Of a stretch of DNA of 64,000 bases, positions 1 to 10,656 are shown in pieces. The DNA comes from Blasia pusilla (lineage: Eukaryota > Marchantiophyta > Marchantiopsida > Blasiales): assembly GCA_050084515.1 (NCBI GenBank), contig CM114274.1, positions 13,888,001 to 13,952,000 of the forward strand, given 5' to 3'. The translations under genes were made by a program, and so were the position numbers. Below the pieces are notes generated by a model. The model was not told where the DNA came from. It saw nothing but the letters and a program-made list of their open reading frames with translations, and did no database searches. How positions within the stretch are numbered: the first letter of the stretch is position 1; the number at the start of each line of letters is the position of its first letter.

Positions 1-400
1 TGGAGTAATGCCTCTCTCTCTGTACATGGAATTCACTCTCCCAAGCAATAGAGAACATAATATCCCGCACTACATCGTGAATGGCTATCCTCTCATCCCC
101 AATTGGACACCATGCCAAATGCATACCAAGTGGATTCAGACTCCGACGACACTCGCAAAGTGTCGAACCAATCACCGTTGGTTGGGGCAGGCCCAATCGG
201 AACCGCATCGCTGTAGTGTAGGTAAGTGGTGCGATGCGGAAAGCCAGGATGAGGGGACGAGCCCCACCCATGAACCTGCACCCTTTCTGAAGCCAAAGCG
301 AATACAGACCCTAACCTCTATGGGCATATTCCCATCCGACATAGTATCACTTAGGTATGCCTTGGGAGCAACCCCACGACGGATAAAAATGTTTAAGCTA
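1..400 (-). pseudogene. R2-like non-LTR element fragment, C-terminal CCHC/endonuclease region
   Basis: On the minus strand this stretch matches the C-terminal part of the R2-like element at 29255-29530: the shared peptide TMSDGN-(I/M)-P-(M/I)-EVR and the downstream PLG-H block are recognisable in both. Read in the frame ending near position 1, a degenerate zinc-knuckle-like block (C-x-C ... PLG-x-H ... C) precedes an arginine/histidine-rich stretch, as in the domain before restriction-like endonucleases of R2-type elements. It carries about 65 bp that the 29-kb copy lacks. It is cut by the window edge, so the endonuclease itself is outside. Frameshifts and stops are present. I infer a dead, partial copy. 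Confidence 0.7.
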
Positions 401-2344
401 CGGATTGCTATGGGCCACCCTATTAGGGCATGTGTATCCCGTGGAAAAAGCACTTTTATGGAATGCCAAATTTTTTTCGTAGGTGTGACGGACGGGGTAC
501 CTCGTAACTCTCCGGGATCCTGTGATTCTTTGCGTGGAACGTCCCTAGGAAAAGAACGGGAAATACCCACGGGATGGCACTTGACATGCCCTATGGCTCG
601 TATGTGTCGGAACGGAGAAAAGGGTCCGGAATGGGCAGAGGCCGTCTAGAGCTGGGGCTTGTTTAGGGAACGCGTCTTTGTTGCTTTCTATAGGTTGTCG
701 GGATGTCTATAACAAGATCCGGGCTGGGATGCTTTCTATAGATTGTCACAACTTCGTAAGTTCCGCCGTCGTAGATGCGATGCAGTCGAGTTCACGGTTA
801 GGCTGACATGGTCAAGGCTACACGGTAGTCTTGACCATGCGAGTCGGGTCGAGGGCGTTGGGGTGTCGCAAGGTTTTGCGAACTGGGAACACGGGAGTTT
901 GTGTATAGCACACATGACCTTAGGGCTCGTGGGAAGTAAAGCGGGATCAGAGTTCATGATTTGGGTTGTCTTGACGCGATCTTGGGACTTCATCGTTCGG
1001 ATGGTCTCCGACTATTCTTGTTCGACCTCGGATCGTATGGTATGCTCATGGATTGAGCTCCGATTTCAAGAGTCCTTCGATTGTGTAGAGAGTGTGTTTC
1101 CGCTTGGTTAGAATGATATAGGCTTGCTACCTTGCCCTCTCGGGAGACCTCACGGTAGCTTGTTGTGAAGACCACTAGAGCGACCCTGGTTTAGCGTTAA
1201 GGTTTTTAAAACAAATTTCATGCCACGTATACTAAAAGAATACTAATATGATGGAAATACGAATGGAACATGAAGGGTAACACTATATTGAGAGAGCTCA
1301 TGTCACTAACTAATATGAAAAAAAGGGGAGGAATAGACAAATACTAATAGGCGCATAATGAGTCTAAATGTTTTTATTTTAGTTCACATCTGAATAACTT
1401 GCATTCTCTGCAGCCTATGGAGTGACACCGAATGCAGCCTATGGAGTGACACCAAAATACGTGGCACTAGGAGAGAGAAACCATTAATATAGCCTAATAT
1501 TAGGGTCTATAATCAAAATTGGTATCATTTACGCGTGCCAATTTTTCTCGGAGGTTTGGAAGCTTCTAAAGCTCAATCCTCCTTACCCTTATCTTCAACT
1601 TTTTTACACCATTCCCGCCTGGCACCACATGTCGCCCTCGCAGCCTTCCCCTCTCATCCATCTTCGTCCCCGTATCAGGGAGGTAGGTCCGCGCACAAGT
1701 GAGTCCCATGGACCAACTCGTATGTAACAATGCAACCTTGCATAGAATGATTGAAACGTGAGAAGGGAAATTACTGTGTAAATGAGGAATTCCATCATTC
1801 TACTCAATCTGTTGGAAATGAGCATTCTTATAATTTGAAAATTTGTGGAATCTCGTAGAATTCTTGCCCAAAGACGGAGCTCTTCCTAGACCTTGATCTA
1901 ATAGTCTTATTAGGTTGCCATATCCAAACTCCACTTCTAACCAACCATAAGAAATTGGAATGTCATTAGACGTAAGAGCCCAATCCGATTTAGAAGCCTA
2001 GAGTACCACACTCCAATGGAAGACCTCTTTCGTTAAGAATAGGAGTTAGTACAAGGGTAAAAATTGACTAGGTTGGGTTCTATGTATCCTACTTTTTTAC
2101 AAAGAATTGTGCATTCTACCAAGCTTCCTTGATGATCAATCACATCTTCCATTTCGAGAAAAGATAATGAAATTTACACCTGCTTTTGAAGAATTTGTAT
2201 CCATCCTATCTTATACCATGTGTTATCTTGTGTCCTATCTCACATCCCAAAATAGGACCAACTAAGTTATTTTAGTGGATGGGATGATGAATGTGTGACA
2301 AGTTGATAAGGTTCAAAAAAACTATTTCCAATTTAGGAGGCTTT
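401..2344. other. no recognised gene
   Basis: Open frames here are short and overlap on both strands without family motifs. The first 780 bases are GC-richer; the rest is AT-rich. The only structure I can support is a 20-base direct repeat with 24-base period at 1410-1429 and 1434-1453. Confidence 0.5.
1410..1453. repeat. 20-bp direct repeat, two units
   Basis: GCAGCCTATGGAGTGACACC occurs at 1410-1429 and again at 1434-1453, separated by four bases. No function is suggested. Confidence 0.9.
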
Positions 2345-2770
2345 AAATGAACCTATGAGTAATCTATATGTCACATATTTTAGGATATATCGATGAGATC
2401 TAGTAGGGAGCCTTCGTTGGTAGTGAAAGAAAACCTCAGAAGGTCAAGGATGAGCTGTTGAGGCCACGAGTTACTTGAAAGAGCATGTTTCCCTCTCGTT
2501 TTAGCTTATTTGGAGCCACGTAAAGAAACTTACTAATTTAGATAAGTTTCATATTGAGTATAGTTTGGGAAGTGGGAAGTGGCCCTTGACCCGCTACATC
2601 AGGTCAAGAGCCAAGGAAGTGACGTTCGAGCATAGGTTACCATCGAGAGAGCTTGGAAGAGGAAAGGGGATATACCTCCAAAAGAGAGAGAGAGAGAGAG
2701 AGAGAGAGTGTGTGTTTTGCATATTTGTGATGGAGAGATCCACGTGATTTATAAAGAGAGAATTGATTGT
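2345..2770 (+). mobile_element. LTR-like fragment, related to the solo LTR at 35736-36693
   Basis: The stretch aligns in the same orientation with 35760-36240 inside the solo LTR. Shared blocks include AAGTGGCCCTT, TCAAGAGCCAAGGA, GAGAGAG(C/T)TTGG and GATTTATAAAGAGAGAA. The last is a TATA-like motif at about 2747, placed as in an LTR promoter. A GA microsatellite has expanded in this copy only. I could not find matching ends or a target duplication here, so it is a truncated relative. Confidence 0.6.
2683..2708 (+). repeat. (GA)n microsatellite
   Basis: About 13 uninterrupted GA units lie inside the LTR-like fragment. The homologous copy at 36.06 kb has only a single short AAAGAGA at this point, so the expansion is local to this copy. 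Confidence 0.9.
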
Positions 2771-3884
2771 TTAAGAGTTACAATGGAGGAGCTTGCTGGT
2801 GCTCGTTCTGTGTTGTAGGTTGGCGACCTCGTTCCCCATTTCATGGCTCATAGGAGTACTCACCGGGGCAAGAGCAATGCATTTTTATGTTATCCATTAA
2901 CCATTTTTTGTATGGGAGAGTGGCGCTCGGAAGCCTTACCCAATTTTTGTTAGAAACTGAGTATGGGGGTGGATTCTTCCATACAAGTCTTCTCAAGGGC
3001 ATCATGTAGCTCTCAATTTCTTGTTTTAATAAGATTGAGGTTTGCTTTGAGAGAAATTAATGCGGAAGCGCTGTCAAAATTTGTGTGGGAGAGAAGATTG
3101 AAGGGTTGTACGACAGTCCCCAAAAATTACTTTTGGAAGTTCCAATCAATTTTTTGTTGATGTTGTCGTAGATTAGGAAGCTATTCACGCCATGGAAGAA
3201 ATGGTGCGCAATTTGGAACTATGAGCAGAAAGTTATGGTGATTTTACAAACTGCCATAGCTAGACGAGTTTAAGGGAAAAAATTGACAAACCGTAAACCA
3301 CTCGTCACGCCTGCAACGCTGTTGTTGATGTCACCTCTATTTGCTGCTGCCATTTTTTGCCTCTGCTGGTCAAGGCCGCATCAAGTTGCCACTATTTAGG
3401 GCCACATTAGGCCGCCTCCGTCGGACTTGGTTGAGTCCGTACGCGTCTTTACAACTTGTGCAGTTCCCAACTTCCAACAAGGTGACCTTGTGATTAATGG
3501 GGTCCCAATTTTCTTTCCGCTTGGCTATGTCTTGAGATTTTAGCTGCCCGATGATATTTGAGTACTATGTTGTGATGCCCGTTGCCGTAATAAGTTGTCG
3601 ATTTCCACGTTGTGTCGCTCATGGCCACACCGCACCGTTTTGATCGCGGAGTTATCCCATGACTGGGAAGGAGAGTATATGTTGTAGATAGAGGAGGGTA
3701 TGCCGCAACCTATCATCAAGTGTCCCATCCCTTTCTCGAGTGTCGTGTCATTTGTAGCCGTTTCGTGCCGCTAGTGCCGCACCGTACCACTAGCTCCGCA
3801 CCGCACATCAAGGAGATTTGAGCATCGTTAGTACAACTTGCTGGTTGGAGGAGTTTCTCTTCACAAACGAGTTGGGGTCAAGAT

Positions 3885-4199
3885 TTTCAGTTGTTGAGGA
3901 GCATGAGCGACATCTGGAGGAGGTGTTTTGAAGATTGTAGTTAGATGGGTTGAAACTACATCCAGACTAGTGCAAGTTCTTCTACGACGTACTTGGGTCA
4001 TACAATATACCCAAGTGGCCTTGGTGTGCAGCACATGAAGGTAGAGGCTATTTCACGCATACCACGCCCTATAGATGTGAGTAGAGTTTGTGGATTCATG
4101 GGATTGGCGAACTTCTATCAACGGTACGTTAAGGGTTTTGGTTCGATTGTGGAGCGGCTAATGTTGCTGACCAAGGTGGATCACGAGTGGCATTGGGGG
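3885..4199 (+). pseudogene. Ty3 reverse transcriptase C-terminal part (relic)
   Basis: From 3993 the frame reads GH-x-IYP-x-GLGVQ, then IPRPIDVSRV, F-MGLAN-FY-RYVKGF and EWHWGD. This matches the reverse-transcriptase tail and the connection to RNase H of the element at 46690-46905. Upstream bases 3885-3990 match at DNA level (VEEH and LH-P-KC-KF-F) but carry a stop. The reading ends at the target duplication of the inserted LTR. Confidence 0.8.
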
Positions 4200-4204
4200 G
4201 ATAA

Positions 4205-5208
4205 TGTTGCAATCCTTATAACCAAATGAGTGCCAAGCAGAACTTCCAAACTCTAGCAAGCTCGCGCTAGGATGGTTTGCGTTTTGGAGTTAGAGAAATA
4301 CAAGTGCAAGACGCAAGCGCAGCGAGCGTTTCAAGTGTTTCATGCATTTATGGTCATGACTAAGAAACCAAAACCAAATGCGGAACCCAAACTTAAGCAA
4401 GTCGATGCTCAGAAGGAGACGTGGCCAAGGGGTGAGAAGCGGACTTGGGACGCGGCTAGCATTTGGAGTTTCTGACTGTACTTTTGACCATAACTTTTAG
4501 TCTCAACATGCATTTGGGACAAGTAAGGTAGCGTTGGAAAGCTTATGTAGAGATGGTTCCAACTCTTCAAAGATCTTGGCAAATTCTTAAGCAAAATCTG
4601 AGATATGGGTCAAAACCAAATATACGGGGAGTTGGATTGAGGGCCAAAAAGAGGGGCCCGAGTGCTCCTTCCCAAAGGTAGGAGGACCTCGGATATCCCC
4701 AAAAGTACTAGTAAGGGGGAAGGTCTCCAAGGGTACTTGGGACTCAAGCCCCACTTTGGGCGCCTCGCGGCGACTCAAGGGCTCGGAATGGATCGGGAGT
4801 TTGGCGTTCGGATTTGAAACCAAACCAAGTCTAATAGAGTGGATTTCGGAGGTCCCTATTGGATTCCAACTCGCGACTCATATTGTTGAGTCTCGGTTGG
4901 GGATTCATGCAAGGTCTGTTGGACAGTTGGGACTGCTTGGCGCGCAAACGCCATTTTAGATGTTTGGACTAACAAGAAAGTCTGTCTCAAGACTCGGAAT
5001 ATTTTCTCATGTTGGGAACCTAGGAATGAGGGAAGGTTGAGCTTGATGAGGTGTCGAGTTGAAGACTTGGTGGGTTGGAAGGCCGCTTGATCCAAAGCTA
5101 GACTAACTTGAGTGCGTTTGGGTGTAGACTGGCGATGAGAGTGTGTCCTACTAAACGTATGCTTCCGCAACATTGAGATTTACGTTTGAGAAGAGTACGC
5201 GCATGACA
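4205..5208. mobile_element. solo LTR, 1004 bp, with 5-bp target duplication GATAA
   Basis: The insert starts TGTTGC and ends ATGACA, the TG...CA ends of an LTR. It is flanked by perfect GATAA copies at 4200-4204 and 5209-5213. Homology of the surrounding Ty3 relic to 46.9 kb breaks exactly at these points and resumes with the purine-rich GGAGAGAG after the second copy. No internal coding region remains, so this is best explained as LTR-LTR recombination of a full element. The family of origin is not recognised. Confidence 0.85.
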
Positions 5209-5244
5209 GATAAGGAGAGAGAGCTTTTCTGTTGCTCAAGGATA

Positions 5245-5640
5245 AGTTAATATACGTGCCCATATTGAGGAGACCAATCAAGGGGCGTCCTTTCCAATTG
5301 CATATAGATTGGACCATGTTGGGGCTTGGAGCCGTATTCACCTAGCGTGACAACGAGGATAGACAGTTCATGGTGGGTTACACTAGTCGCTTGAACAATG
5401 CTACGGAGGCAAAGTATAGCTTGTTTGAGGGTGATTGCTTGGCTATAGTGTGGGATGTTACGCATTTTAGGTGTTATTTATTCAGCAACCCCTTGACCAT
5501 CATCACTGATCATCAACCACTTAAATGGTTGATGGAGTCCGACAAGCCTATAGGAAAGCTTCCGAGGTGGGCTATATTGTTTCAGGAGTACATAGACCTA
5601 GGACGCTCAACCAGGATGCAAATGGTTTGAGCCGTAACCC
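5245..5640 (+). pseudogene. Ty3 RNase H domain (relic)
   Basis: The frame from 5370 reads YTSRLNNA, then a YS-x-FEGDCLAIVW block and HFRCYLF ... TDHQPLKWLM. This matches the RNase H of the 47.0-47.3 kb element almost word for word (YASRSNNA, YEGECLAVVW, TDHQPLKWLM). After about 5560 it shifts frame. The first part (5245-5360), which should hold the first catalytic Asp, is only recognisable at DNA level. Confidence 0.8.
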
Positions 5641-5949
5641 ATGCTTGAGTCAACAAGATGCAACTAGAGCTCGATGGCATGGAGAGAGAGTTATGAGGAG
5701 TTGTGCCAAGGTGACACGCATAAGTCTATTTGGGCATGTTGACTATGGAGAGCTAGAGTGTTGAGACTTCGATGGCGAGGTGTGATGGAGTATCATTAGA
5801 TCGAGAGGCTGGTGAGGAGACAATAGATGGCCAAAATATTGACGAAGATGGAGTAGTCTTTGAGTACTAGCAGCGTTGTTAGCACAATTGGTGCTAGAGA
5901 GTGGGATCAGATCCTATAACAAGTCAAACAGTTCCGGTGGGAGGGGACA

Positions 5950-6915
5950 CATGTATTGTGAGTTTGGGAGGATAGTAGAGTAAGTGTAGTGCCTTATTCT
6001 TCATAGGGAGCACGTTTGCAACGGTATGCCAATGAGGAGTTGGGTCATTTTGGAGTGAAGCATATGTAAAGCTTGCTCGAGATACAATATTGGTGGCCAG
6101 ACATGCAGACTGATGCTCAACGGTTTGTTGTCAGGTGCATGGTGTACGTGTGATCACGTCCAAGTATCGTTTAATGCTTTGATTTTACAGTTGCATCTAT
6201 TTCCGATCATGGGTCTAGGTTATAGATCGAGTTTGGATTTTATAGTACCTTTATTTTTTCCAGAGCACCATAGTCAACATGTGTTGGTGATAATCGAACA
6301 TTTCTTAAAGTGGATAGAGTTTGTTGCATTGTCTGAGAAAGAGAGTGAGGAGTAGCGTATGTCTTCCTAAATAGAGTGATGAATCATTATGGCGCACCAG
6401 CTAAAGTGTTGACAGACTAGGGTACGGAGTTTTAGAGGGAGTTTCAGGCCTTATGTGATGAGGCATTGATCGACCATCGTACCACTTCGCGAGATCATCC
6501 TGAGGCGGATGGACTAGCAAAGAGGGTTGTGCACATGATTTACGCAAGCATGGTTTGCATCGAGGTCACCTAAGATATTGGGACCTCCAATTTCCGTAGT
6601 TGGTGATGGGATACAGATTCAACAAGCTAGCCTCCTTAGTGTCTTTCTCACTGTATTTTTTGCTGTATGATCGAGAGCCAAATTTATCTACGGCCATTTG
6701 TCAAGATGTTGATGAGCTATTGAACCTCGATGAACTTGATCTATGGATGTGAGCATGTTCTTAGAGGGTTGAGTGTTTTTGGAGAGTGATGCCCATGACG
6801 TTTGAGAACTTGGCGATTGCGCAACAACGGGATATGTTGAGGTATGCAACTATTCGTGGAGGTGGATATCAACCTACTATTCGGAGGTTTCATAAGGGAG
6901 ATTCGCATTGTAATG
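5950..6915 (+). pseudogene. Ty3 integrase (relic)
   Basis: Fragments in changing frames match the integrase at 47716-48640. They include the zinc-binding region (DNA match at 6010-6160), the frame at 6113-6355 with PIMGLGYRSS-x-DF and (Y/H)VLVIIEHF-KWIE-VAL, the sequence around 6470-6520 encoding DH-R-T-SRDHPEADG with the catalytic Glu, and IRRFHKGD near 6890. Several stops interrupt it. The copy ends before the PHD finger that closes the younger element. Confidence 0.8.
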
Positions 6916-7321
6916 TTCATACCCTTTTGGTAATGGCTCACTAATGCCCATAACCTACCCTAGATATGGGATGTGCTTATGTACAATATTGAATTCTTGC
7001 AAGTCATCAATCATGGTTTTTACCATACCAACTATAAGCCCTAAATGGATTAAGAGATTTCTTGTTTTTCCATCTCTAATGTCCACCCTAACTAAAATAT
7101 TATCATATATCACCCTATGCACTCTCTAATCTTCTTGTCGTGATATCCACTCTTTTATCACTTTGTCCTTTTTTTTAGAGAGTCGAGGAAAAAATTTTAA
7201 ACAAATTTTAGGCTCTTGGGCATGCATTTTTATTATTAAGCATTCTGGGTACCATTTTCTAGCTCATTCCAATAGGCGAGACCTCACATAATAAAATGTG
7301 CCTCAATATATTACCTTCCCA

Positions 7322-7493
7322 ATGTTTATTATTGTTGGGGAGTGTCTTCTTACTTTCAAACACCTCTCCTCTTGACACGTGGCCCTCTCAAGCATTAGGA
7401 TCATTCAAACCTATTGGTTGATTTACAACACTTTTAGGAACTACTTTAATCATTACAAGAGTAATAAGTAATTTAACTTGTGCATTGCACTAG
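7322..7493 (+). mobile_element. degenerate mini-Helitron
   Basis: The body resembles the mini-Helitron at 7608-7822 in order: TATTATT, GAGTG-CTTCTT, C-CCTCTC, TTGACA-GTGG. It ends GTGCATTGCAC-TAG with T following, a weakened version of the hairpin-plus-CTAG terminus. The 5' end is not sharp. It looks like an older copy next to the clear one. Confidence 0.55.
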
Positions 7494-7607
7494 TGTCCAC
7501 TAGGTTCAATAAAGTTGACCACTCAAATGTGTGGAGTGACATCTTTGACTCAAACTTGTGCATTGCCACTAAAACCCAAAATTTGGGGAGCCACTTAATG
7601 CCCCATA

Positions 7608-7822
7608 TCTATATTATTATGGAAGAGTGCCTTCTTGATTTGCAAAACCTCTCTCTTTGACATGTGGCAACTAGACAACAAAAAAATGTTTCACATGCTA
7701 TGGGCAACAAGAAAAAAAATTGAATTTATGTGGAACATCATTAATCTTTTATGTTCAAAAATTAAACACCAATTCTTCAGACGCATTTTTATTTCCCGTG
7801 CATCGCACGGGCACCTTACTAG
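7608..7822 (+). mobile_element. non-autonomous Helitron, 215 bp
   Basis: It starts TCTATATTATTAT directly after an A and ends in CTAG directly before a T, as expected for Helitron insertion between A and T. Nine bases upstream of the end there is a perfect 7-bp stem: CCCGTGC (7795-7801) and GCACGGG (7805-7811) with loop ATC. The tail between stem and CTAG is CACCTTA. There is no coding capacity; movement would need a Rep/helicase supplied elsewhere. Confidence 0.8.
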
Positions 7823-8013
7823 TGATATAGGTAATTGCTTGCGTCATTCCCCAAAGGCCATGGAAATCCATTTTCTGGCATTGAATGTAGCATTTTATTT
7901 CAATTGGAAAATTGCAAATAGTTAGACCACTTTGAACCTAGTAACCAATGTTAGAAAAGAGATCTATGATAGAAATTATTTGAAAAGGTTTAGCTAACGG
8001 AATTATTAAGCTT

Positions 8014-8327
8014 GAGCAAAGCTCAAGCTTTGCTCGACCAAGAGCAGTTGTACTCTACTCTACACTTTGCTCTATTTTGCTCTGCTCAATCTGAATACCT
8101 TCAAGGAAACGCAAATGCAAAACCCTTGAGTCAAACTAGGGAACTAAGGAGCACACACTAAGAGAGAAGTCATAAAGAAGGGAGGAGCGTAGGGTGGGAG
8201 AGCCACCCTATGCTATATGCTTTCCAAGCCATCCCTACAAATAGCATGTAATGACACCAAATTCTTAAGGCCACGCTCGATCGAGCGTGTAAGAACACGC
8301 TCAATCTCTACTCAAGCAGAGATTGAG
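8014..8327. repeat. cluster of three short perfect inverted repeats
   Basis: Three features are exact. GAGCAAAGC/GCTTTGCTC (8014-8022 and 8027-8035) has a TCAA loop. An 18-bp palindrome centred on CGATCG lies at 8272-8289. CTCAATCTCT/AGAGATTGAG (8300-8309 and 8318-8327) has an 8-base loop. The surrounding sequence is rich in GAGCTC-like words. No transposon ends or genes are associated. Confidence 0.8.
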
Positions 8328-8496
8328 GTCTTCCAAGCTCTTGATCATTATTTAGCTCTTTCAAACTCTTGATCAATGTGCTCTAGCTTGAACTCTAATA
8401 TCTCCAGCTCAAGCTCTGATCTACTCAACCTAAGTACCTTGAAGGAAATGAAAATGCTCGACAAAGAAGGAAGAGCTAGAACAAGCTTGCATTGCC

Positions 8497-8745
8497 AAGT
8501 GCATGGACCATGAGTGGAGACCAGGAGCGCAAGTTGAGAGAGATGACGCAAAGGTTGGAGATGGAAGACCCAAGTTGAGAGAGGACTCAAAGCCTTGAGA
8601 CAAGTATGCTAGGGTGAGAGAGGATGCAAAGCCCTAAGATGAAGAGTGCATGGTGAGAGAGGAGATGCAAATGTGGAAGCAGTGGATGGTGGGAGAGGAG
8701 GCGCAAAGTTGTGAGGGGTGCAAGCTGAGAGGCATGCTGCAAAGA
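8497..8745. repeat. degenerate minisatellite built on GAGAGAGGATGCAAAG
   Basis: About six imperfect units of roughly 35-45 bases share a core of GAGAGAGGA-GCAAAG and CAAGTTGAGAGAG. Open frames across it on either strand are by-products of the repeat. Confidence 0.6.
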
Positions 8746-8749
8746 TGGA

Positions 8750-9826
8750 TTGCATATGGAGATAGACATCAGTAACCACAACCGTATTTTTGGAATTTAG
8801 GTCCATTTAAGCTACTCCTAGCTTTGATGGCCTGATCTATCTAGATCTGAATGGCTAGATCTACATATATCCAAACGACTAGATTTGAGCTAGATGGAGA
8901 AGGCGTGTAAGTTAAGAGGGGCGAGGGTGGGAATTAACAAAAAAACTCAAACTTGGTCTCTCGAGGAGGATTACGGTCCTCGTCCATATGTCTTCTTCTG
9001 TTCCCGCAAGTGAAAAGGCATATAAAGTGCCTTCATCTCGTAAATGTAGTTGGATTTATGCGTTGGCAATCAATCATGATGTAATTTCATATTGCTTGAA
9101 TGCATACATTGATGGCCAAAGCATTCACAAGTGTGTGTTATCAAATTTCATCTAGGTAGTGCATGGGATACTACATGATGGTGATGGGTTGCATCAGCAG
9201 ATGATTGGTGGTCACACAAAGTGTAGTGAGAAGGCAAAAGTTTTAAATGCCGCCTCCCTCAAATAAAGGTACAACTACTCTCAACATGTGCTTTTGTAGG
9301 GTTGGAGGTTTTGGTACATGGAACCACAAAGCTTCTTCTTGAAAAATCCACATGACTTCCAATTGATATCATTTCCACTCTCTATGCTCTATTTTTTTAT
9401 GTCTTGCTCATAGATTTGATTTCATTATTATTGAATAATAATTGCATCTATTTTTCTTGCTTTGAATGCATAATTGATTTATCTTGAAGATTTACTACGT
9501 TTTTTCCCATTTATTTATTTTATGTATTTTCTACAATTTAAGACATAGAAGGGATGTATTCTAGGGAATAGGGATGGAGGACAAGTCACTACAAGACATC
9601 ATAAATTTTCCACTTTCATGGTTGACAAGAAACAAGCAAGATCCTTTATTGGCTCAAATATCTCCAATATAAGGAGGGCACGATGCAACCCAATTTTCCA
9701 TGGCGCGGATCTATCGCAGGCCGTGGAGCAAACGAGGGCATGACGCGACCCAATTTGTCATAGGCTCCAAGGACAGCGAACATCTCGCATGCGGGCTTTG
9801 TGGCCCGCGCGCCCCCTCCCCCCAAC
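8750..9826. other. no recognised gene
   Basis: Mostly AT-rich sequence without family motifs. A short GC-rich patch at 9690-9825 repeats GA(C/T)GC-ACCCAATTT(T/G) words about 65 bases apart. Nothing else is supported. Confidence 0.5.
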
Positions 9827-10500
9827 CATCAGACCTTCTATCAAAATACGGTTTTTTCATTTTTCATCTTGTCCAAATTTGTCATCTTCAGATGAAAAAT
9901 AATGGCCCACATAGTCCCCAAGGTGCATGTTACACTCTTGCCAAGTTTCAATGAAAATGGAGTCATGAGCAAAAGCTCAAAAATTACTAACACATGTTTT
10001 GACCCAAACCATGAAACCTTGAATGAAAAGAAGGTCTTATGATTTTTCACCTTGTCTAGCTTTCTCATATTCAAATGAAATTTGGCCCAAATGGTCTATA
10101 AGGTTCATCTAGCAATCTTGCCATTTTTCATGCAAAATGGAGTTGGGAGCAAAAGCTCAAAAATTACTAACTCCTTTTTGGACTTGAACCATCAGACCTT
10201 CTATAAAAATACGGTTTTTTCATTTTTCATCTTGTCTAACTTTCCCATCTTGAGCTGAAAGTTTTTCTACATGGTTTCCAAGGTGCATGCTCCAATCTTG
10301 CCAAGTTTAAGCCAAAATGCAGTTGTGAGGAAACCTCAAAAATATGTAAGTACCTTTTGGCCTCGAACCACTAAACGTTCTATGCAAAGAAGATTTTTTC
10401 ATTTTTCATCATGTTCAACATTCCCAAGTTGCATTTGTCGCACTCTTGAAATTTTTTTTGAGCAAAATGGAGTTGTGACCACGAGCTCAAAAATCACACT
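9827..10500. repeat. tandem repeat, about 180-bp unit, 3.7 copies
   Basis: Units begin near 9827, 10008, 10189 and 10368 with AACCATCAGACCTTCTAT-like words. They then share TTTTTCATTTTTCATC-TGTC, AAGGT(G/T)CATG, (T/C)CTTGCCA-TTT and GC(A/G)AAA-GCTCAAAAATTAC. The last unit is truncated. The array ends about 150 bases from the hAT reading frame. It may be a satellite fragment or part of the hAT end; I cannot decide. Confidence 0.85.
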
Positions 10501-10656
10501 TACCAATTTCACCTTCAATTTAAAGATAAATGCTTCATTAACGAGAAGCATATAAAAAGGAATGTCATAAAAATGACATTCTTACAATAGTCAAAAAAAA
10601 AAAAGTTTGCTACAACTATCTACTAATCCGTCTCACTAAATTTTTTGATCACTCTT

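Larger units (their letters stand above)
3880..6915 (+). mobile_element. relic of a Ty3/gypsy element of the same family as 39980-49749
   Basis: Homology to the intact-looking element begins in the C-terminal part of reverse transcriptase (matching about 46580) and runs through RNase H and integrase, ending near 6915 (matching about 48640). No gag, methyltransferase, PHD finger or LTR of this copy is visible. The relic is interrupted by a solo LTR at 4205-5208. Frameshifts and stops occur throughout. Protein similarity is high in places, for example IPRPIDVSRV and MGLAN, so family identity is secure. It is much older than the 40-50 kb copy. Confidence 0.85.

Noticed and set aside
8348-8806. 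Minus-strand Leu/Ser-rich frames as small membrane proteins
   Set aside because: They are translations of the degenerate GAGAGAGG minisatellite.
9827-10500. CRISPR-like array
   Set aside because: The repeat unit is about 180 bases with drift across the whole unit and no short spacer pattern; the region is eukaryotic.
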